From CAWDVB01 sp963824105 (GTDB lineage: Bacteria > Actinomycetota > Actinomycetes > Propionibacteriales > Nocardioidaceae): 64,000 bases of DNA. The position numbers and the translations under genes were made by a program. The stretch is from positions 1-64,000 of the forward strand of contig CAWGNN010000009.1 in assembly GCA_963824105.1 (NCBI GenBank), written 5' to 3'. Shown in pieces: positions 7,641 to 17,576 of the stretch. The notes beneath the pieces are model-generated. The model ran no database searches and was not told the DNA's origin. It worked only from the letters and a program-made list of their open reading frames with translations. Positions within the stretch are counted from its first letter, which is position 1, and every line of letters begins with the position of its first letter.

Positions 7641-8165
7641 ATGACCGACCAGCAGCCGGAAGAAGAGCGCGTCGTCATCATCGGCCCCGGAGGCATGGCC
7701 ATCAGCCCGACCGACTCCGACGACGAGGGCGGTGACTCCCACGTCGCGGACCTGGTCGAGCAGCCCGCCAAGGTGATGCGCATCGGCAGCATGATTCGGC
7801 AGTTGCTGGACGAGGTGAAGTCGGCGCCCCTGGACGAGGCCGCCCGTACCCGGCTCGCCACGATCTTCTCCTCGTCGATCAAGGAGCTGGAGAAGGGACT
7901 CGCCCCCGAGCTCGTCGAGGAACTCGACCGGATGTCGTTGCCGTTCTCCTCCGAATCTCCCTCCGAGGCGGAGCTGCGGATCGCCCAAGCACAGTTGGTG
8001 GGTTGGCTCGAGGGCCTCTTCCACGGCATTCAGACCGCGATCTACGCCCAGCAGATGGCGGCACGGGCCCAGCTGGAGCAGATGCGACGCGCGCTCCCGC
8101 CGGGCGAGCACGCAGACCCGCAGCCGGGCCAGGCCGGCGACGAGAACCGTGGCCTCTATCTCTAG
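7641..8165 (+). CDS. bpa: Bacterial proteasome activator Bpa (PafE), 174 aa
   Basis: Bpa forms an ATP-independent ring that docks on the 20S proteasome and feeds it unfolded proteins. The sequence shows the family pattern: a disordered acidic N-terminus (residues 1-40), a long helical core (VMRIGSMIRQLLDEVKSAPLDE, then RTRLATIFSSSIKELEKGLAP, then AELRIAQAQLVGWLEGLFHGIQ), a disordered linker and a C-terminal GLYL. The penultimate Tyr followed by Leu corresponds to the HbYX-like docking tail, which is GQYL in Mycobacterium. The length is as expected. Start ATG 7641 follows the oxidoreductase closely. The proteasome core genes are not in this window. Confidence 0.9.
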   Translation: MTDQQPEEERVVIIGPGGMAISPTDSDDEGGDSHVADLVEQPAKVMRIGSMIRQLLDEVKSAPLDEAARTRLATIFSSSIKELEKGLAPELVEELDRMSLPFSSESPSEAELRIAQAQLVGWLEGLFHGIQTAIYAQQMAARAQLEQMRRALPPGEHADPQPGQAGDENRGLYL

Positions 8166-8198
8166 AGCCCCTTCAGCGGCCGAGTGATCCGAACGCGC

Positions 8199-9038
8199 TC
8201 ACAACGCGTAGAGCGACTCGAGCACCTGGGCGACCCCATCCTGGTCGTTCGGCGGGGCGACCCCTCCGGCGACCTTCAACACGCTGGGATGGGCGTTGGC
8301 CATCGCATACGATGCGCCGGCCCAAGCAAGCATGTCGGTGTCGTTGGGCATGTCACCGAAGGCGACGACCTCGTCGGCTCCGATCCCCAGCTCGACGCAG
8401 AGAGCCTGTAGCTCGGACCCCTTGGTCACACCGTGGTCGCTCATCTCGACCATCGCGCGTCCCGAGGACCACGTCGTCGTCACCAAGTCGCCGACAAGCC
8501 CGTCCACCCGGCTCCAGTAGCGCTCGGCGTCGGGCTCCGGGTCGGACTCCGGGTCGAGCGCCAGCAGCTTGACCACGTCGGGGGTGTACACGTCCTCAAG
8601 CGAGCCCACCAGGACGTCCGGGTCGTCCCGGTCTGCGACCAGAGGGAGGTAGGCGGGCTCCCGGGCGAAGCCGTCCAGCCGCTCCATCGCGAAACTCGTC
8701 CGCGGGCACTCTCTGCGCAGCCGTGCCGCGATCTCGATGGCGGCCGGTCTCGGGATCGGCCGATGTCGGATGACGGTCTCGGTGCGAACGTCGAAGACGG
8801 CGCCCCCGTTGGACACGATCGCCAGTCCGTGACCACCGACGTGCTCGTGGAGGTGCTCGATCCAGCGGATTGGGCGGCCGGTCACGAAGACCACAGTCAC
8901 ACCGCGAGCGTCGAGGGCACCGAGGGCTGCCCGGGTTCGTGGACTCACCTCCCCCTGGGGATCGAGCAGCGTGCCGTCGAGGTCGGTCGCTACCAGACGA
9001 GGAGGCGACGAGTGTCCCGAGGACGGGTTCAGAACCAC
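8199..9038 (-). CDS. HAD-superfamily hydrolase, Cof type, 279 aa
   Basis: Motif I, VATDLDGTLLD, is near residue 17, motif II is VFVTGRP, and the C-terminal motifs are KGSELQALC and VAFGDMPNDTDML. This is a Cof-type (class IIB cap) phosphatase. Such enzymes hydrolyse small phosphometabolites in the cytoplasm, with broad specificity. It overlaps the end of the preceding HAD gene by 10 nt, starting at GTG 9038. The two are sequence relatives and probably arose by tandem duplication. With serS upstream they form a serS-HAD-HAD operon. The substrate cannot be read from sequence. Confidence 0.88.
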   Translation of the reverse strand: MVLNPSSGHSSPPRLVATDLDGTLLDPQGEVSPRTRAALGALDARGVTVVFVTGRPIRWIEHLHEHVGGHGLAIVSNGGAVFDVRTETVIRHRPIPRPAAIEIAARLRRECPRTSFAMERLDGFAREPAYLPLVADRDDPDVLVGSLEDVYTPDVVKLLALDPESDPEPDAERYWSRVDGLVGDLVTTTWSSGRAMVEMSDHGVTKGSELQALCVELGIGADEVVAFGDMPNDTDMLAWAGASYAMANAHPSVLKVAGGVAPPNDQDGVAQVLESLYAL

Positions 9039-9844
9039 CGGTTCAACTCCACGGCGGCACCGTCCTGGTGGACCGTCTCGGTCACGAAGTCCGCTGCCTC
9101 CTGGACCTCCAACGGTGCCTGCCCCATGGCGACCCCGCGACCGGCCCAGCGCAGCATGTCGGTGTCGTTGCGGCCGTCACCGATGGCCAGCACGTCCTCC
9201 CGACGCACCCCGTAGTGCTGCGCGGTCGTCTGCAGGGCGGTGGCCTTGGAGACGTCCAGGGGTGCCAGGTCCAGCCAGGCGGTCCACCCGATGAAGTAGT
9301 TGGTGCCGTGCAGACCGAGCTTCTCGGCCAACTCGACAAAATCCTCCTCGGAGGAGGAGGGGTCCCGGATGATCACACGAGTCACCGGCTCCGCGACCAG
9401 CTCGTCGACCGACTGCAGCATCATCTCGCCGGTGATCTCTCCCTCCGGGAAGTGCCGGTTGACCCGGTAGCCGACCCCGACCTCCTCCACCGCGACCATC
9501 GCGTCCGGCACATGCTCGAGGAGCAGCCGAACCACGCTGCTCGCATCGAAGGTCGCAGCCTGGACCACCTCGACCGGGGCGTAGCGGAAGACGACGGCGC
9601 CGTTCGACGCGATGGCGAGCACCTGGTCACCCGGTCGGGGCAGCCCCAGGTGGTTCAGCACACCCACGGCGGCGGCCACCGCCCGGCCCGTCGCCAAGAC
9701 GATCGGGACACCCGCGTGGACAACACGGCGAATGGCGTCTTGGAGCGACGGGGAGACTGTCTCGTCCATCGTCCCGGTGCCCGTGATCGGCGCGAAGATC
9801 GTCCCGTCGACGTCCAGGGCGACCAGCCGTGGGGTGAAGGTCAC
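9029..9844 (-). CDS. HAD-superfamily hydrolase, Cof type, 271 aa
   Basis: Motif I is [13 protein letters not shown] at the N-terminus, followed by IVLATGRA (motif II), a type IIB cap domain, [15 protein letters not shown] (motif III Lys) and [14 protein letters not shown] (motif IV). It belongs to the same family as its downstream neighbour. Start GTG 9844 overlaps the last four bases of serS, which indicates translational coupling. The role is likely house-cleaning dephosphorylation of sugar phosphates or flavin-type phosphates; the specific substrate is unknown. Confidence 0.88.
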   Translation of the reverse strand: MTFTPRLVALDVDGTIFAPITGTGTMDETVSPSLQDAIRRVVHAGVPIVLATGRAVAAAVGVLNHLGLPRPGDQVLAIASNGAVVFRYAPVEVVQAATFDASSVVRLLLEHVPDAMVAVEEVGVGYRVNRHFPEGEITGEMMLQSVDELVAEPVTRVIIRDPSSSEEDFVELAEKLGLHGTNYFIGWTAWLDLAPLDVSKATALQTTAQHYGVRREDVLAIGDGRNDTDMLRWAGRGVAMGQAPLEVQEAADFVTETVHQDGAAVELNRWF

Positions 9845-11118
9845 GTAGTGGCCGGCTTCAAGAACTCCCGCCCCTGGAGATAGGGGCGCAGGGCCTCAGG
9901 GATCCGCACCGACCCGTCAGCCTGCTGGTGAGTCTCCAGAATCGCGACAATGGTTCGGGTCATGGCGCACAGGGTGCCGTTGAGGGTCGCAAGGGGCTTG
10001 ACCCCGTCGGAGAACCGGCCACGGATGTCGAGCCGCCGTGCCTGGAAGTCTGTGCAGTTCGACGTCGAGGTGAGCTCGCGATACTTGCCCTGTGTCGGGA
10101 TCCAGGCCTCGCAGTCGTACTTGCGCTGCGCCGAGAGCCCGAGGTCACCGGCGGCGATGTCGACCACCCGGAAGGCGAGCTCCAGCTTGGTGAGGAACTC
10201 CTTCTCCCAGGCAAGCAGTCGCTTGTGCTCGGCGAACGACTCCTCGACCGTCGTGTACGAGAACATCTCAACCTTGTCGAACCAGTGCACGCGGATGATT
10301 CCGCGGGTGTCCTTGCCGTACGACCCTGCCTCCTTGCGGTAGCAGGGGCTGAACGCCGCGTAACGGACGGGCAGCGACTCGGCGTCGAGAATCTCATCTG
10401 AGTGGTACGCCGCCATGGGGACCTCGCTGGTGCCGACGAGGTACAGATCCTCGCCTTCGATGCGATAGACGTCGTCGGCGGCCTGGCCGAGGAAACCGGT
10501 GCCGTCCATGGCTCGCGGCTTCACCAGCGCGGGCGGGATCGCGGTGATGAAGCCAGCGGCACGAGCTTGGTCCATCGCCATGTTCAGCAGGGCGAGCTCG
10601 AGGTCGGCACCGGGACCGGTCAGGTAGTAGAAGCGCGCCCCGCTCACCTTGGCGCCGCGGTCGATGTCGATCGCGCCCAGCATCCGCCCCAGCTCGATGT
10701 GGTCGCGCGGCTCGAATCCCTCCGCCACGAAGTCACGAGGAGTCCCCACGGTCTCGAGGACGACGAAGTCGTCCTCTCCTCCGGCGGGCGCCTCGTCAGC
10801 GGCGGGGTTGGGGATCGCCATGACGGCCTGGCCGAACAGCTCCTCTGCGGTCGTCTGCTCGGCCTCGGCCTCCTTGACCCTTGCGGAGAGCTCCTTGGTC
10901 TGTTCCAGGAGAGCGGCCTTCTCCTCCCCCTGAGCCTGAGGGATCAGCTTGCCGAGCTGTTTCTGCTCACCACGGAGCCGCTCGAACTCGCCGATCGCCT
11001 GACGCCGCCGCTCGTCGGCAGCCACAGCCAGGTCCACCACGCTCTCGGGGAGACCCCGCTTGCGCTGGGCCGCGCGGATGCGGTCGGGTTCGTCACGGAG
11101 GGTTCGGGGATCGATCAC
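9841..11118 (-). CDS. serS: Seryl-tRNA synthetase, 425 aa
   Basis: SerRS charges tRNA-Ser with serine. The N-terminal coiled-coil tRNA-binding arm (about residues 25-110, heptads in [20 protein letters not shown]) is followed by the class II core. Motif 2 is [20 protein letters not shown] near residue 262, and motif 3 is [19 protein letters not shown] near 385. The serine-pocket segment, TSEVP, is also present. Length is standard. GTG 11118 is the start. Two HAD phosphatase genes overlap its end. Two tRNA-Ser genes lie in the same window at 2041-2130 and 3199-3287. Upstream are only 90 nt to a divergent gene, with no room for a T-box leader. Confidence 0.97.
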   Translation of the reverse strand: MIDPRTLRDEPDRIRAAQRKRGLPESVVDLAVAADERRRQAIGEFERLRGEQKQLGKLIPQAQGEEKAALLEQTKELSARVKEAEAEQTTAEELFGQAVMAIPNPAADEAPAGGEDDFVVLETVGTPRDFVAEGFEPRDHIELGRMLGAIDIDRGAKVSGARFYYLTGPGADLELALLNMAMDQARAAGFITAIPPALVKPRAMDGTGFLGQAADDVYRIEGEDLYLVGTSEVPMAAYHSDEILDAESLPVRYAAFSPCYRKEAGSYGKDTRGIIRVHWFDKVEMFSYTTVEESFAEHKRLLAWEKEFLTKLELAFRVVDIAAGDLGLSAQRKYDCEAWIPTQGKYRELTSTSNCTDFQARRLDIRGRFSDGVKPLATLNGTLCAMTRTIVAILETHQQADGSVRIPEALRPYLQGREFLKPATT

Positions 11119-11208
11119 CAGGTCAGGATATCGACGCCGGGAGGGCCAGACGCCGTTCGTCCTGATCCGGGCATACTTGAGCCTTCGTCCGCTGCGAAGG
11201 AGGGCACC

Positions 11209-12786
11209 GTGACGCCGTCACCGGAGGGTCGGCGCAGCGTGCTCAGCGCCGCCGTCCTCCTGTGGGCAGCGCTGGCCCTGCTCACGCTGCTGGTGACGTT
11301 CGCCCCCGGGCCGATGAGGCGTCTGGACTCCTGGTGGGGAATCGACCCGACACTGTGGCACGACCGCTGGCCCTGGGTCGAGATTGTGCTCATCGTCATC
11401 GAGCTTGTGATGACGACCGGCCCGATGCTGGTGTACGCGGTGACTGCCTCGGCGGCCCTCGCGCTTCGACGTCACCCACGCGCCGCGATCTGGACGATCG
11501 CCCTGATGGCGGTGTCGGTGCTCGCGGACGCGGCGCTGAAGGCGCTGGTCAATCGCCCCCGGCCCACCTGGGCCTTCCCGATCCACACCCTGACATCACC
11601 TTCCTTCCCGTCCGGCCATGCCACGTACGCCGCCACCGCGGTGGGCATCGCGATCACGCTGAGCTCGATCTACGTCCGGCGGAGAACCACCAGGCGCTGG
11701 ATCGCCGGTGCGGCGATCGCCGTGGGGATCCTCGTGGGGCTGGACCGGCTGCTTCTCGGCGTACACACGATGTCCGACGTACTCGCCGGCTACCTGCTCG
11801 GCGCGGCTGTCGTGCTGACCTCGCTCCTGGTGTTCCATCCGGAGCCACAACCCTCGGTGCGCTGGCAACCCGGTCGTCCGCCCCATGGCCGCTACCTCGC
11901 GGTGATCCTCAACCCCGTGAAGGTCGAGGATGTCGGCTCCTTCCGCCGGGCCCTCGAGCGACAGGCGCTGGGCTCCGGCTGGTCGACCCCGGCGTGGCAC
12001 TTCACGACCCCCGAGGACTCGGGTCGGACCATGGCCCGCGACGCACTCGCGAACGGGGCCGACCTGGTGGTCGTGTGCGGGGGCGACGGAACGGTCCGGA
12101 CGGTCTGCGCCGCGTTGGCCGGCAGCGGGATCCCGGTCGGGGTGGTCCCGGCGGGCACCGGGAACCTGCTCGCCCGCAACCTCGACCTCCCGCTCCATCT
12201 GGCATCGGCGATCGACGTGGCCCTCAACGGGCAGAACCGAGCCATCGACATGGTCCGGGTCACCGGTGACGGCATGGCAGCCGAGGGGACCTTCCTGGTC
12301 ATGGCCGGTATGGGTCTGGACGCCGCGGTGATGGCGGGCGTCGACGACGCGGCGAAGGCCCGGGTTGGGTGGTTCGCGTACCTGGCGTCAGGCTTGCGGA
12401 ACATGATGTTCCCCGCCGTACGGGTGGAGATCTCCGTCGACGGGGGGGAGTGGATCAAGCGACGAGCCAAGACGGTGGTCGTGGGGAACGTGGGCTACCT
12501 CCGAGGTGGGATGCACCTGATCCCCGAGGCGACGATCGACGACGGCCTGATCGACGTTGTGGTCCTCCACCCCCGGGGGTTCTGGTCGTGGCTGCTCGTG
12601 ATCGCCCGAGTCCTCTCCAAGGACCGGCGAGAGGACGACGCCATCAACCGCATGCAAGGCAGGTCGATCAGCGTGCGGGTCGCCCATGACATCCCTCGCC
12701 AGATCGACGGCGACCCCATCGGGCCGGGGAAGGAAATGCACTGCGAGTGCGTGCACGGCCAGCTCTTGGTCCGGGTGCCGAGGTAG
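11209..12786 (+). CDS. PAP2 phosphatase fused to diacylglycerol/lipid kinase, 525 aa
   Basis: Residues 1-210 or so are a membrane PAP2 domain with the three motifs [20 protein letters not shown] and [15 protein letters not shown]. Residues 225-525 are a DAGK-type kinase, with [26 protein letters not shown] and IDMVRV. One protein could therefore remove and add phosphate on membrane lipids such as undecaprenol or diacylglycerol. I chose GTG 11209 because AAGGAGGG sits 6-7 nt upstream; the open frame extends further 5' only as antisense of serS. The gene is divergent from serS. The order of substrate flow is inference. Confidence 0.9.
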   Translation: MTPSPEGRRSVLSAAVLLWAALALLTLLVTFAPGPMRRLDSWWGIDPTLWHDRWPWVEIVLIVIELVMTTGPMLVYAVTASAALALRRHPRAAIWTIALMAVSVLADAALKALVNRPRPTWAFPIHTLTSPSFPSGHATYAATAVGIAITLSSIYVRRRTTRRWIAGAAIAVGILVGLDRLLLGVHTMSDVLAGYLLGAAVVLTSLLVFHPEPQPSVRWQPGRPPHGRYLAVILNPVKVEDVGSFRRALERQALGSGWSTPAWHFTTPEDSGRTMARDALANGADLVVVCGGDGTVRTVCAALAGSGIPVGVVPAGTGNLLARNLDLPLHLASAIDVALNGQNRAIDMVRVTGDGMAAEGTFLVMAGMGLDAAVMAGVDDAAKARVGWFAYLASGLRNMMFPAVRVEISVDGGEWIKRRAKTVVVGNVGYLRGGMHLIPEATIDDGLIDVVVLHPRGFWSWLLVIARVLSKDRREDDAINRMQGRSISVRVAHDIPRQIDGDPIGPGKEMHCECVHGQLLVRVPR

Positions 12787-12818
12787 ATCAGGCCCGTCCC
12801 GTGGGCACGAGGAGCCGC

Positions 12819-13754
12819 CTAGCCGTGGCGGATGTCGTGGAGCCAGGAGCGGGCCCCGTCGAACTCGGCGTCGGACGTTCCCGGGCGGATGGTGGGGGTC
12901 TTGCCGTCGTGACGCTCGTAGGAGCCGAGGAACCGTACGTCGGCGCAGACGCGGTACAGGCCCATCAGCGCCTCACCGACCCGGGCGTCATCGACGTGAC
13001 CCTCACAGTCGATCGAGAAGCAGTAGTTGCCCAGGGCTGCCCCGGTGGGGCGAGACTCGATCCGGGTCAGGTTGACTCCGCGGATGGTGAACTGCTCGAG
13101 GATCTCCATCAGCGCCCCGGGGTGGTCCTCGTGCATGAAGGCGACCAGCGACGTCTTGTCCGCACCGGTGCGCGGCGTCGGGGCACCAGCAGTGGTCACC
13201 AGCACGAACCTGGTGATCGCATCCTCGTTGTCACCCATCCCCTCGGCGAGCACTTCCAAGTCGTAGTGCTCGGCGGCCACCGGGGCCGAGATAGCGGCGT
13301 CCCACGATCCGTCACCCGTCGCCAGGCCGGCAGCGGCGGCTGCGGTCGACGTGGTGTGCACGACCTCCACCCCCGGCAGGTGCGCGGCGACCCAGCGACG
13401 CGTCTGCGCGGCACCGTGCGGATGCGTGGCGACCACGGAGATGTCGCTGACCCTGGTCCCTCTGCGGACGAGCAGCGAGAAGGCGACCGGGACGGTGATC
13501 TCACGCCGGATGATCAGGGGTGCGCCGGTCGCCAGCTCATCGAGGGTGACGGGAACCGAGCCTTCGACGGAGTTCTCGATCGGGACTACGGCCGCGTGGG
13601 CGATGCCGGTGCGCACCTCGTCCAGCGCGACGGTCACGGTCGGGCAAGGGGCTAGCTCGGCACCCTCACTCTCCGGCACGCTCCGCAGCGCCTGTTCGGT
13701 GAAGGTCCCCTCGGGACCCAGGTAGGCGTAGCGGCGAGGCTCGGACACGCGCAC
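12819..13754 (-). CDS. pheA: Prephenate dehydratase, 311 aa
   Basis: This enzyme converts prephenate to phenylpyruvate in phenylalanine synthesis. It has the family motifs LGPEGTFTEQAL at the N-terminus, VVPIENSVEGSVPVTLD, and NEDAITRFVLV with the catalytic Thr-Arg-Phe. A C-terminal ACT domain follows (LVAFMHEDHPGALMEIL, LTRIESRPTG), which normally gives feedback inhibition by phenylalanine. There is no chorismate mutase domain, as is usual in actinobacteria. The start is GTG 13754; GTG 13748 is an alternative with equal support. It is divergent from larB with about 50 nt between. Confidence 0.95.
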   Translation of the reverse strand: MRVSEPRRYAYLGPEGTFTEQALRSVPESEGAELAPCPTVTVALDEVRTGIAHAAVVPIENSVEGSVPVTLDELATGAPLIIRREITVPVAFSLLVRRGTRVSDISVVATHPHGAAQTRRWVAAHLPGVEVVHTTSTAAAAAGLATGDGSWDAAISAPVAAEHYDLEVLAEGMGDNEDAITRFVLVTTAGAPTPRTGADKTSLVAFMHEDHPGALMEILEQFTIRGVNLTRIESRPTGAALGNYCFSIDCEGHVDDARVGEALMGLYRVCADVRFLGSYERHDGKTPTIRPGTSDAEFDGARSWLHDIRHG

Positions 13755-13806
13755 AGCCTAGTGGCGTCCCTCCGGGTGGACGTGAAGAGGCGGATAGATT
13801 GCGCTC

Positions 13807-14490
13807 ATGGATGAGCAGGTGCACGACCTGGGATTCGCCCGCCTCGACACCGACCGGGAGAAGCGCACCGGGGACCCGGAGGTCGTCTTCGGCGCCGGCA
13901 AGACGCCCGACCAGGTCGTCGACATCCTCGCCGCCCTCCGGACCGCGCATCCACACCGTGCGGTGATGGTGACCCGGCTTGACGAGACGGGGGCCGGCAA
14001 GGTGCTGGACGCGTTCCCCGAGGCCGAGGCACATGCCTCCGCACGCGCGGTCACCCTCGGCGAGCTGCCGGCCCCGCGCGGTCTGGTCACGGTGGTCTCC
14101 GCCGGTACGGCGGACCTGCCGGTCGCCGCCGAAGCCGTCCTCTCCGCCCGCGTGCACGGCGCCGGTGCCCGGCACATCGGCGATGTGGGGGTCGCCGGGC
14201 TCCACCGGATCCTGGGCGAACAGGCCGCTCTGCGCGAGTCCGACTGCCTCATCGTCGTCGCGGGCATGGAGGGCGCCCTACCGAGTGTGGTGGGCGGCCT
14301 CACCGGCGTACCGCTCGTGGCCGTCCCGACCTCGATCGGATACGGCGCCTCGTTCGACGGGCTGGCCGCCCTCCTCGCCATGCTCAACTCCTGCGCACCG
14401 GGGATCGCGGTGGTCAACATCGACAACGGCTACGGCGCCGGCGTCTTCGCAGCCCGCGTCGCCCGCCAGTCCGGAAGGTTCCAGGAGTGA
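13807..14490 (+). CDS. larB: Nickel-pincer cofactor biosynthesis protein LarB, 227 aa
   Basis: LarB carboxylates and hydrolyses nicotinic acid adenine dinucleotide, the first step towards the nickel-pincer nucleotide cofactor of lactate racemase-type enzymes. The sequence has the AIR-carboxylase-like core, with VVSAGTADLPVAAEA near residue 95, the conserved VAGMEGALPSVVGGL and PTSIGYGASFDG. The N-terminal part has EVVFGAGKTPDQVV. The downstream larC starts inside its last codons (GTGA overlap at 14487-14490), so translation is coupled. larE and larA are not in the window. Confidence 0.93.
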   Translation: MDEQVHDLGFARLDTDREKRTGDPEVVFGAGKTPDQVVDILAALRTAHPHRAVMVTRLDETGAGKVLDAFPEAEAHASARAVTLGELPAPRGLVTVVSAGTADLPVAAEAVLSARVHGAGARHIGDVGVAGLHRILGEQAALRESDCLIVVAGMEGALPSVVGGLTGVPLVAVPTSIGYGASFDGLAALLAMLNSCAPGIAVVNIDNGYGAGVFAARVARQSGRFQE

Positions 14491-15659
14491 TCGTCTGGGT
14501 TGACGCGACCGCGGGGGCGTCGGGAGACATGCTGCTCGGTGCCCTGGTCGACGCCGGGGTGGAGCTCGGTCTGATCGCCTCCGCGGTGGAGAGCGTGGTC
14601 CCCGGAGCAGTCTCGTTACACGCTGAGACCGTCTCGCGCACTGGGCTGCGGGCGCGCCGGGTCCGCGTCGAGGTTGCCGACGGTGCGCCGCACCGCTCCT
14701 GGCGTGACATCCGCACCCTGGTGGAGTCGGCTGGACTCGACGAGGCCACCAAGGGGGCTGCCCTGGCAACCTTCGAGGCCCTTGCGCGGGCGGAGGGAGC
14801 GGTCCACGGCATCGATCCCGACGAGGTCCACTTCCACGAGGTCGGGGCCTTGGACTCCATCGCCGACGTCGTCGGTGTCTGTCGGGGGTTCGCGGCGCTC
14901 GGAGCCGAAGACGTGGTCGTGTCGGCGATTGCTGTCGGCTCGGGACGGGTCTCAGCCGACCATGGGAGCCTCCCGGTCCCGGTCCCGGCAGTGATGGAGC
15001 TGCTCCGCGGGCGGGCAGTCGAGGGTGGGCCGGGGGAGGGCGAATCCTGCACCCCGACCGGGGCTGCGTTGCTCGGCGTGCTGGCGACCGCGCAGGGATC
15101 GCTGCCCACGATGAAGGTCGAGCGGGTTGGCGTTGGCGCCGGAGGCCGCGATCCCGCGAGCCACCCGAACGTCTTGCGGCTCCTCGTCGGTACCGCAGTG
15201 ACCTTGGCGGAAGCCGACGATCGACCTCTGGTCATCGAGGCCAACGTCGACGACATGGACCCGCGGCTGTGGCCCGACGTGCTCTCCACCCTGTTCGCAG
15301 CCGGCGCGTCGGACGCTTGGCTCACACCCATCCTGATGAAGAAGGGGCGGCCGGCACACACCCTGTCGGTGCTCACCTCGGCCGAGTCCGCAGCCCCGGT
15401 CCGTGAGGCGGTCTTCCGGCACACCTCGACGATCGGGGTGCGGGAGGTCCGGGTGTCGAAGACGGCCTTGGAGCGCGAGTTCGTGCGGGTCGACGTCTCC
15501 GGCATCCCCGTCGCGGTCAAAGTTGCCCGGATGGGGGGCGAGGTGGTCAATGCCCAGCCCGAGTACGACGACGTGGTCCGAGCGGCGACGACGTTGGGTC
15601 GCCCGGTCAAGGAAGTGCTGGCCGAGGCCGTCACGGCCTGGCGACGGGGGCTCGGCTAG
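14487..15659 (+). CDS. larC: Nickel insertion protein LarC, 390 aa, in one piece
   Basis: LarC inserts nickel into the pincer cofactor made by LarB and LarE. The protein has the N-terminal signature VWVDATAGASGDMLLGAL, the metal-linked DEVHFHEVGALDSIADVVG near residue 115, ESCTPTGAALL, and the C-terminal domain VIEANVDDMDPRLWPDVL. In lactobacilli larC is split and joined by frameshifting; here it is a single uninterrupted frame. Start GTG 14487 overlaps larB by four bases, and the stop codon TAG abuts the GTG of the TMEM165-like gene with no base between. That supports one operon. Confidence 0.93.
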   Translation: MIVWVDATAGASGDMLLGALVDAGVELGLIASAVESVVPGAVSLHAETVSRTGLRARRVRVEVADGAPHRSWRDIRTLVESAGLDEATKGAALATFEALARAEGAVHGIDPDEVHFHEVGALDSIADVVGVCRGFAALGAEDVVVSAIAVGSGRVSADHGSLPVPVPAVMELLRGRAVEGGPGEGESCTPTGAALLGVLATAQGSLPTMKVERVGVGAGGRDPASHPNVLRLLVGTAVTLAEADDRPLVIEANVDDMDPRLWPDVLSTLFAAGASDAWLTPILMKKGRPAHTLSVLTSAESAAPVREAVFRHTSTIGVREVRVSKTALEREFVRVDVSGIPVAVKVARMGGEVVNAQPEYDDVVRAATTLGRPVKEVLAEAVTAWRRGLG

Positions 15660-16259
15660 GTGGACCTCGCCGTCCTCGCCCTGACCTTCGGGGCCATCTT
15701 CGTGGTGGAACTCCCCGACAAGACCTTCGTCGCCTCCCTCATCCTCGCGACCAGGTACCGCGGAGTCGCCGTGTGGTTGGGCGTCTCCGCAGCCTTCGCG
15801 GTCCAGACCCTCGTCGCGGTGACGGCGGGCGGGCTGGTTGCTCTGCTCCCGTCGGTGGTGACCCACAGCGTGGCGGCGTTCGTCTTCGTGATCGGAGCAG
15901 TCGTCCTGATCCGGTCAGCACCCACCAGCGAGCAGGACGCGGACGAGGAGGAACGCCAGATCCTGGCTCGCAGAGGCGCGCGATCGTTCTGGGCTGCAGC
16001 AGGTGCTTCCTTCCTGGTCATCTTCGCTGCGGAGTGGGGTGACCTCAGTCAGCTGCTCACTGCGAGCCTGGCTGCGCACTATCGCGACCCGGCGTCGGTC
16101 TTCGTGGGGGCCTGGGCCGCGCTGGCGTCGGTGTCGGCCCTGGCTGTCGTGGGTGGCCGCGTCGTTCAGCGCCACCTTCCCCTCGCGGTGCTGCACTATG
16201 TGGGCGCAACGGTCTGTGCGGCCCTGGCGGTCGTCACGGTCGTTCGGATGCTGGGCTGA
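15660..16259 (+). CDS. TMEM165/GDT1-family cation exporter (UPF0016), 199 aa
   Basis: This membrane protein has six or so hydrophobic helices in two halves, each with the family's acidic motif: VVELPDKTF near residue 18 and AAEWGDLSQL near residue 125. The consensus is E-x-G-D-(K/R)-T. Family members exchange Mn2+ or Ca2+ for protons. The first copy has Pro where Gly is usual. A charged loop (TSEQDADEEERQ) separates the halves. It starts directly at the stop of larC, so it is in the lar transcript; a role in metal balance for that operon is inference. No manganese riboswitch is possible at this spacing. Confidence 0.85.
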   Translation: MDLAVLALTFGAIFVVELPDKTFVASLILATRYRGVAVWLGVSAAFAVQTLVAVTAGGLVALLPSVVTHSVAAFVFVIGAVVLIRSAPTSEQDADEEERQILARRGARSFWAAAGASFLVIFAAEWGDLSQLLTASLAAHYRDPASVFVGAWAALASVSALAVVGGRVVQRHLPLAVLHYVGATVCAALAVVTVVRMLG

Positions 16260-16290
16260 CGCGCCCGGTCGGCGCCACTAAGGTCGACCC

Positions 16291-17493
16291 ATGACTGCGT
16301 TCGGAGCGTCCACCGAGGTGGGAAGGTTGCGCACGGTGCTGCTGCATCGTCCCGGACCTGAGCTGAAGCGACTCACCCCCAGGAACAACGACCAACTCCT
16401 CTTCGATGGGATCCCCTGGGTGGGCCGGGCACAGGAGGAGCACGACGCCTTCGCCGACGCCCTGCGCACGCATGGAACCGAAGTCCTGTATCTGGTTGAG
16501 CTGCTTGTCGAGACGCTGGCTGACGAGGCCGCCCGACAGGAGGCCGTCGCACAGGTGCTCACCTCATTGCGGCTCGGCGACACGCTCCGGGACTACCTGC
16601 GCGGAGCACTTAGCGACCTGGATGCGCAGGCCCTTGCCGACGTGCTCACCGCAGGGTTGCGTAACGACGAGGTCACCGGGGGTCGCGGAATCGTCACCAG
16701 CCTGTTCGCACCCGAGGACTTCCTGATCGACCCGTTGCCCAACCTTCTGTTCACACGGGACTCCAGCGTCTGGATCGGCGAACGAGTCGTGGTCACCTCG
16801 CTCGCCATGGAGGCCAGGGTCAGGGAGACCGCTCTGACCGCACTGATCTACTCGCGCCACCCCCGCTTCGCCGGAGCCGAGCGCCTGCACGGTCCGCACT
16901 TGGAGCACGTGGAAGGTGGTGACGTGTTGCTCCTCGCTCCAGGGGTGGTGGCCGTTGGAGTGGGGGAGCGCACGACTCCCGCCGGCGTGGAACGCCTCGC
17001 GCGGCAGGTGCTCGGGCGGGGAACGGTGCACACCGTGCTCGCGGTTCCGATCGCTCAGGAGCGGGCGACCATGCATCTGGACACGGTCTGCACCATGGTC
17101 GACACCGACAAGATCGTGATGTATCCCAATATCGCCGACGAGTTGCGGGCACACACCGTGACCGCGTCCGGCGAGGGCGACGATCTCGCACTCGCGGTTT
17201 CCGGGAGCGAGCCGTTCCTGATCGCGGCAGCCAAAGCGATGCAGATCGACACGCTGCACCGGATCGACACCGGGCTCGACCCGGTCACTGCCGAGCGCGA
17301 GCAGTGGGACGACGGCAACAACACCCTGGCGATAGCACCCCGGCTGGCGGTGGCCTACGAGCGCAACGTGCAGACCAATGCACGGCTCGAGGACGCCGGG
17401 ATCGAGGTCATCCGGATCGCCGGATCAGAGCTGGGATCCGGACGCGGCGGCCCCCGGTGCATGTCCTGCCCGGTGTTCCGAGACCCCGTTTGA
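16291..17493 (+). CDS. arcA: Arginine deiminase, 400 aa
   Basis: ArcA hydrolyses arginine to citrulline and ammonia. The amidinotransferase fold shows [10 protein letters not shown] (Asp), [13 protein letters not shown] (Glu and His region), the second histidine region [13 protein letters not shown], and the nucleophile Cys390 in [14 protein letters not shown] at the extreme C-terminus. Length matches the family. Start ATG 16291 lies 31 nt after the TMEM165-like gene on the same strand. No ornithine carbamoyltransferase, carbamate kinase or arginine-ornithine antiporter gene follows, so it stands outside a classical arc operon. Confidence 0.96.
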   Translation: MTAFGASTEVGRLRTVLLHRPGPELKRLTPRNNDQLLFDGIPWVGRAQEEHDAFADALRTHGTEVLYLVELLVETLADEAARQEAVAQVLTSLRLGDTLRDYLRGALSDLDAQALADVLTAGLRNDEVTGGRGIVTSLFAPEDFLIDPLPNLLFTRDSSVWIGERVVVTSLAMEARVRETALTALIYSRHPRFAGAERLHGPHLEHVEGGDVLLLAPGVVAVGVGERTTPAGVERLARQVLGRGTVHTVLAVPIAQERATMHLDTVCTMVDTDKIVMYPNIADELRAHTVTASGEGDDLALAVSGSEPFLIAAAKAMQIDTLHRIDTGLDPVTAEREQWDDGNNTLAIAPRLAVAYERNVQTNARLEDAGIEVIRIAGSELGSGRGGPRCMSCPVFRDPV

Positions 17494-17576
17494 GCCTCGG
17501 CGGGCCGCTGCGATCCGGAAGGGGCTCACACCCAACAGCGGGTGCGGCACGCACCTCGAAGGGCGGCAAGAGAACG

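Noticed and set aside
11119..11208. T-box or leader RNA for serS
   Set aside because: Only 90 nt separate serS from a divergent gene, too short for a T-box, and actinobacterial T-boxes are known mainly for ileS.
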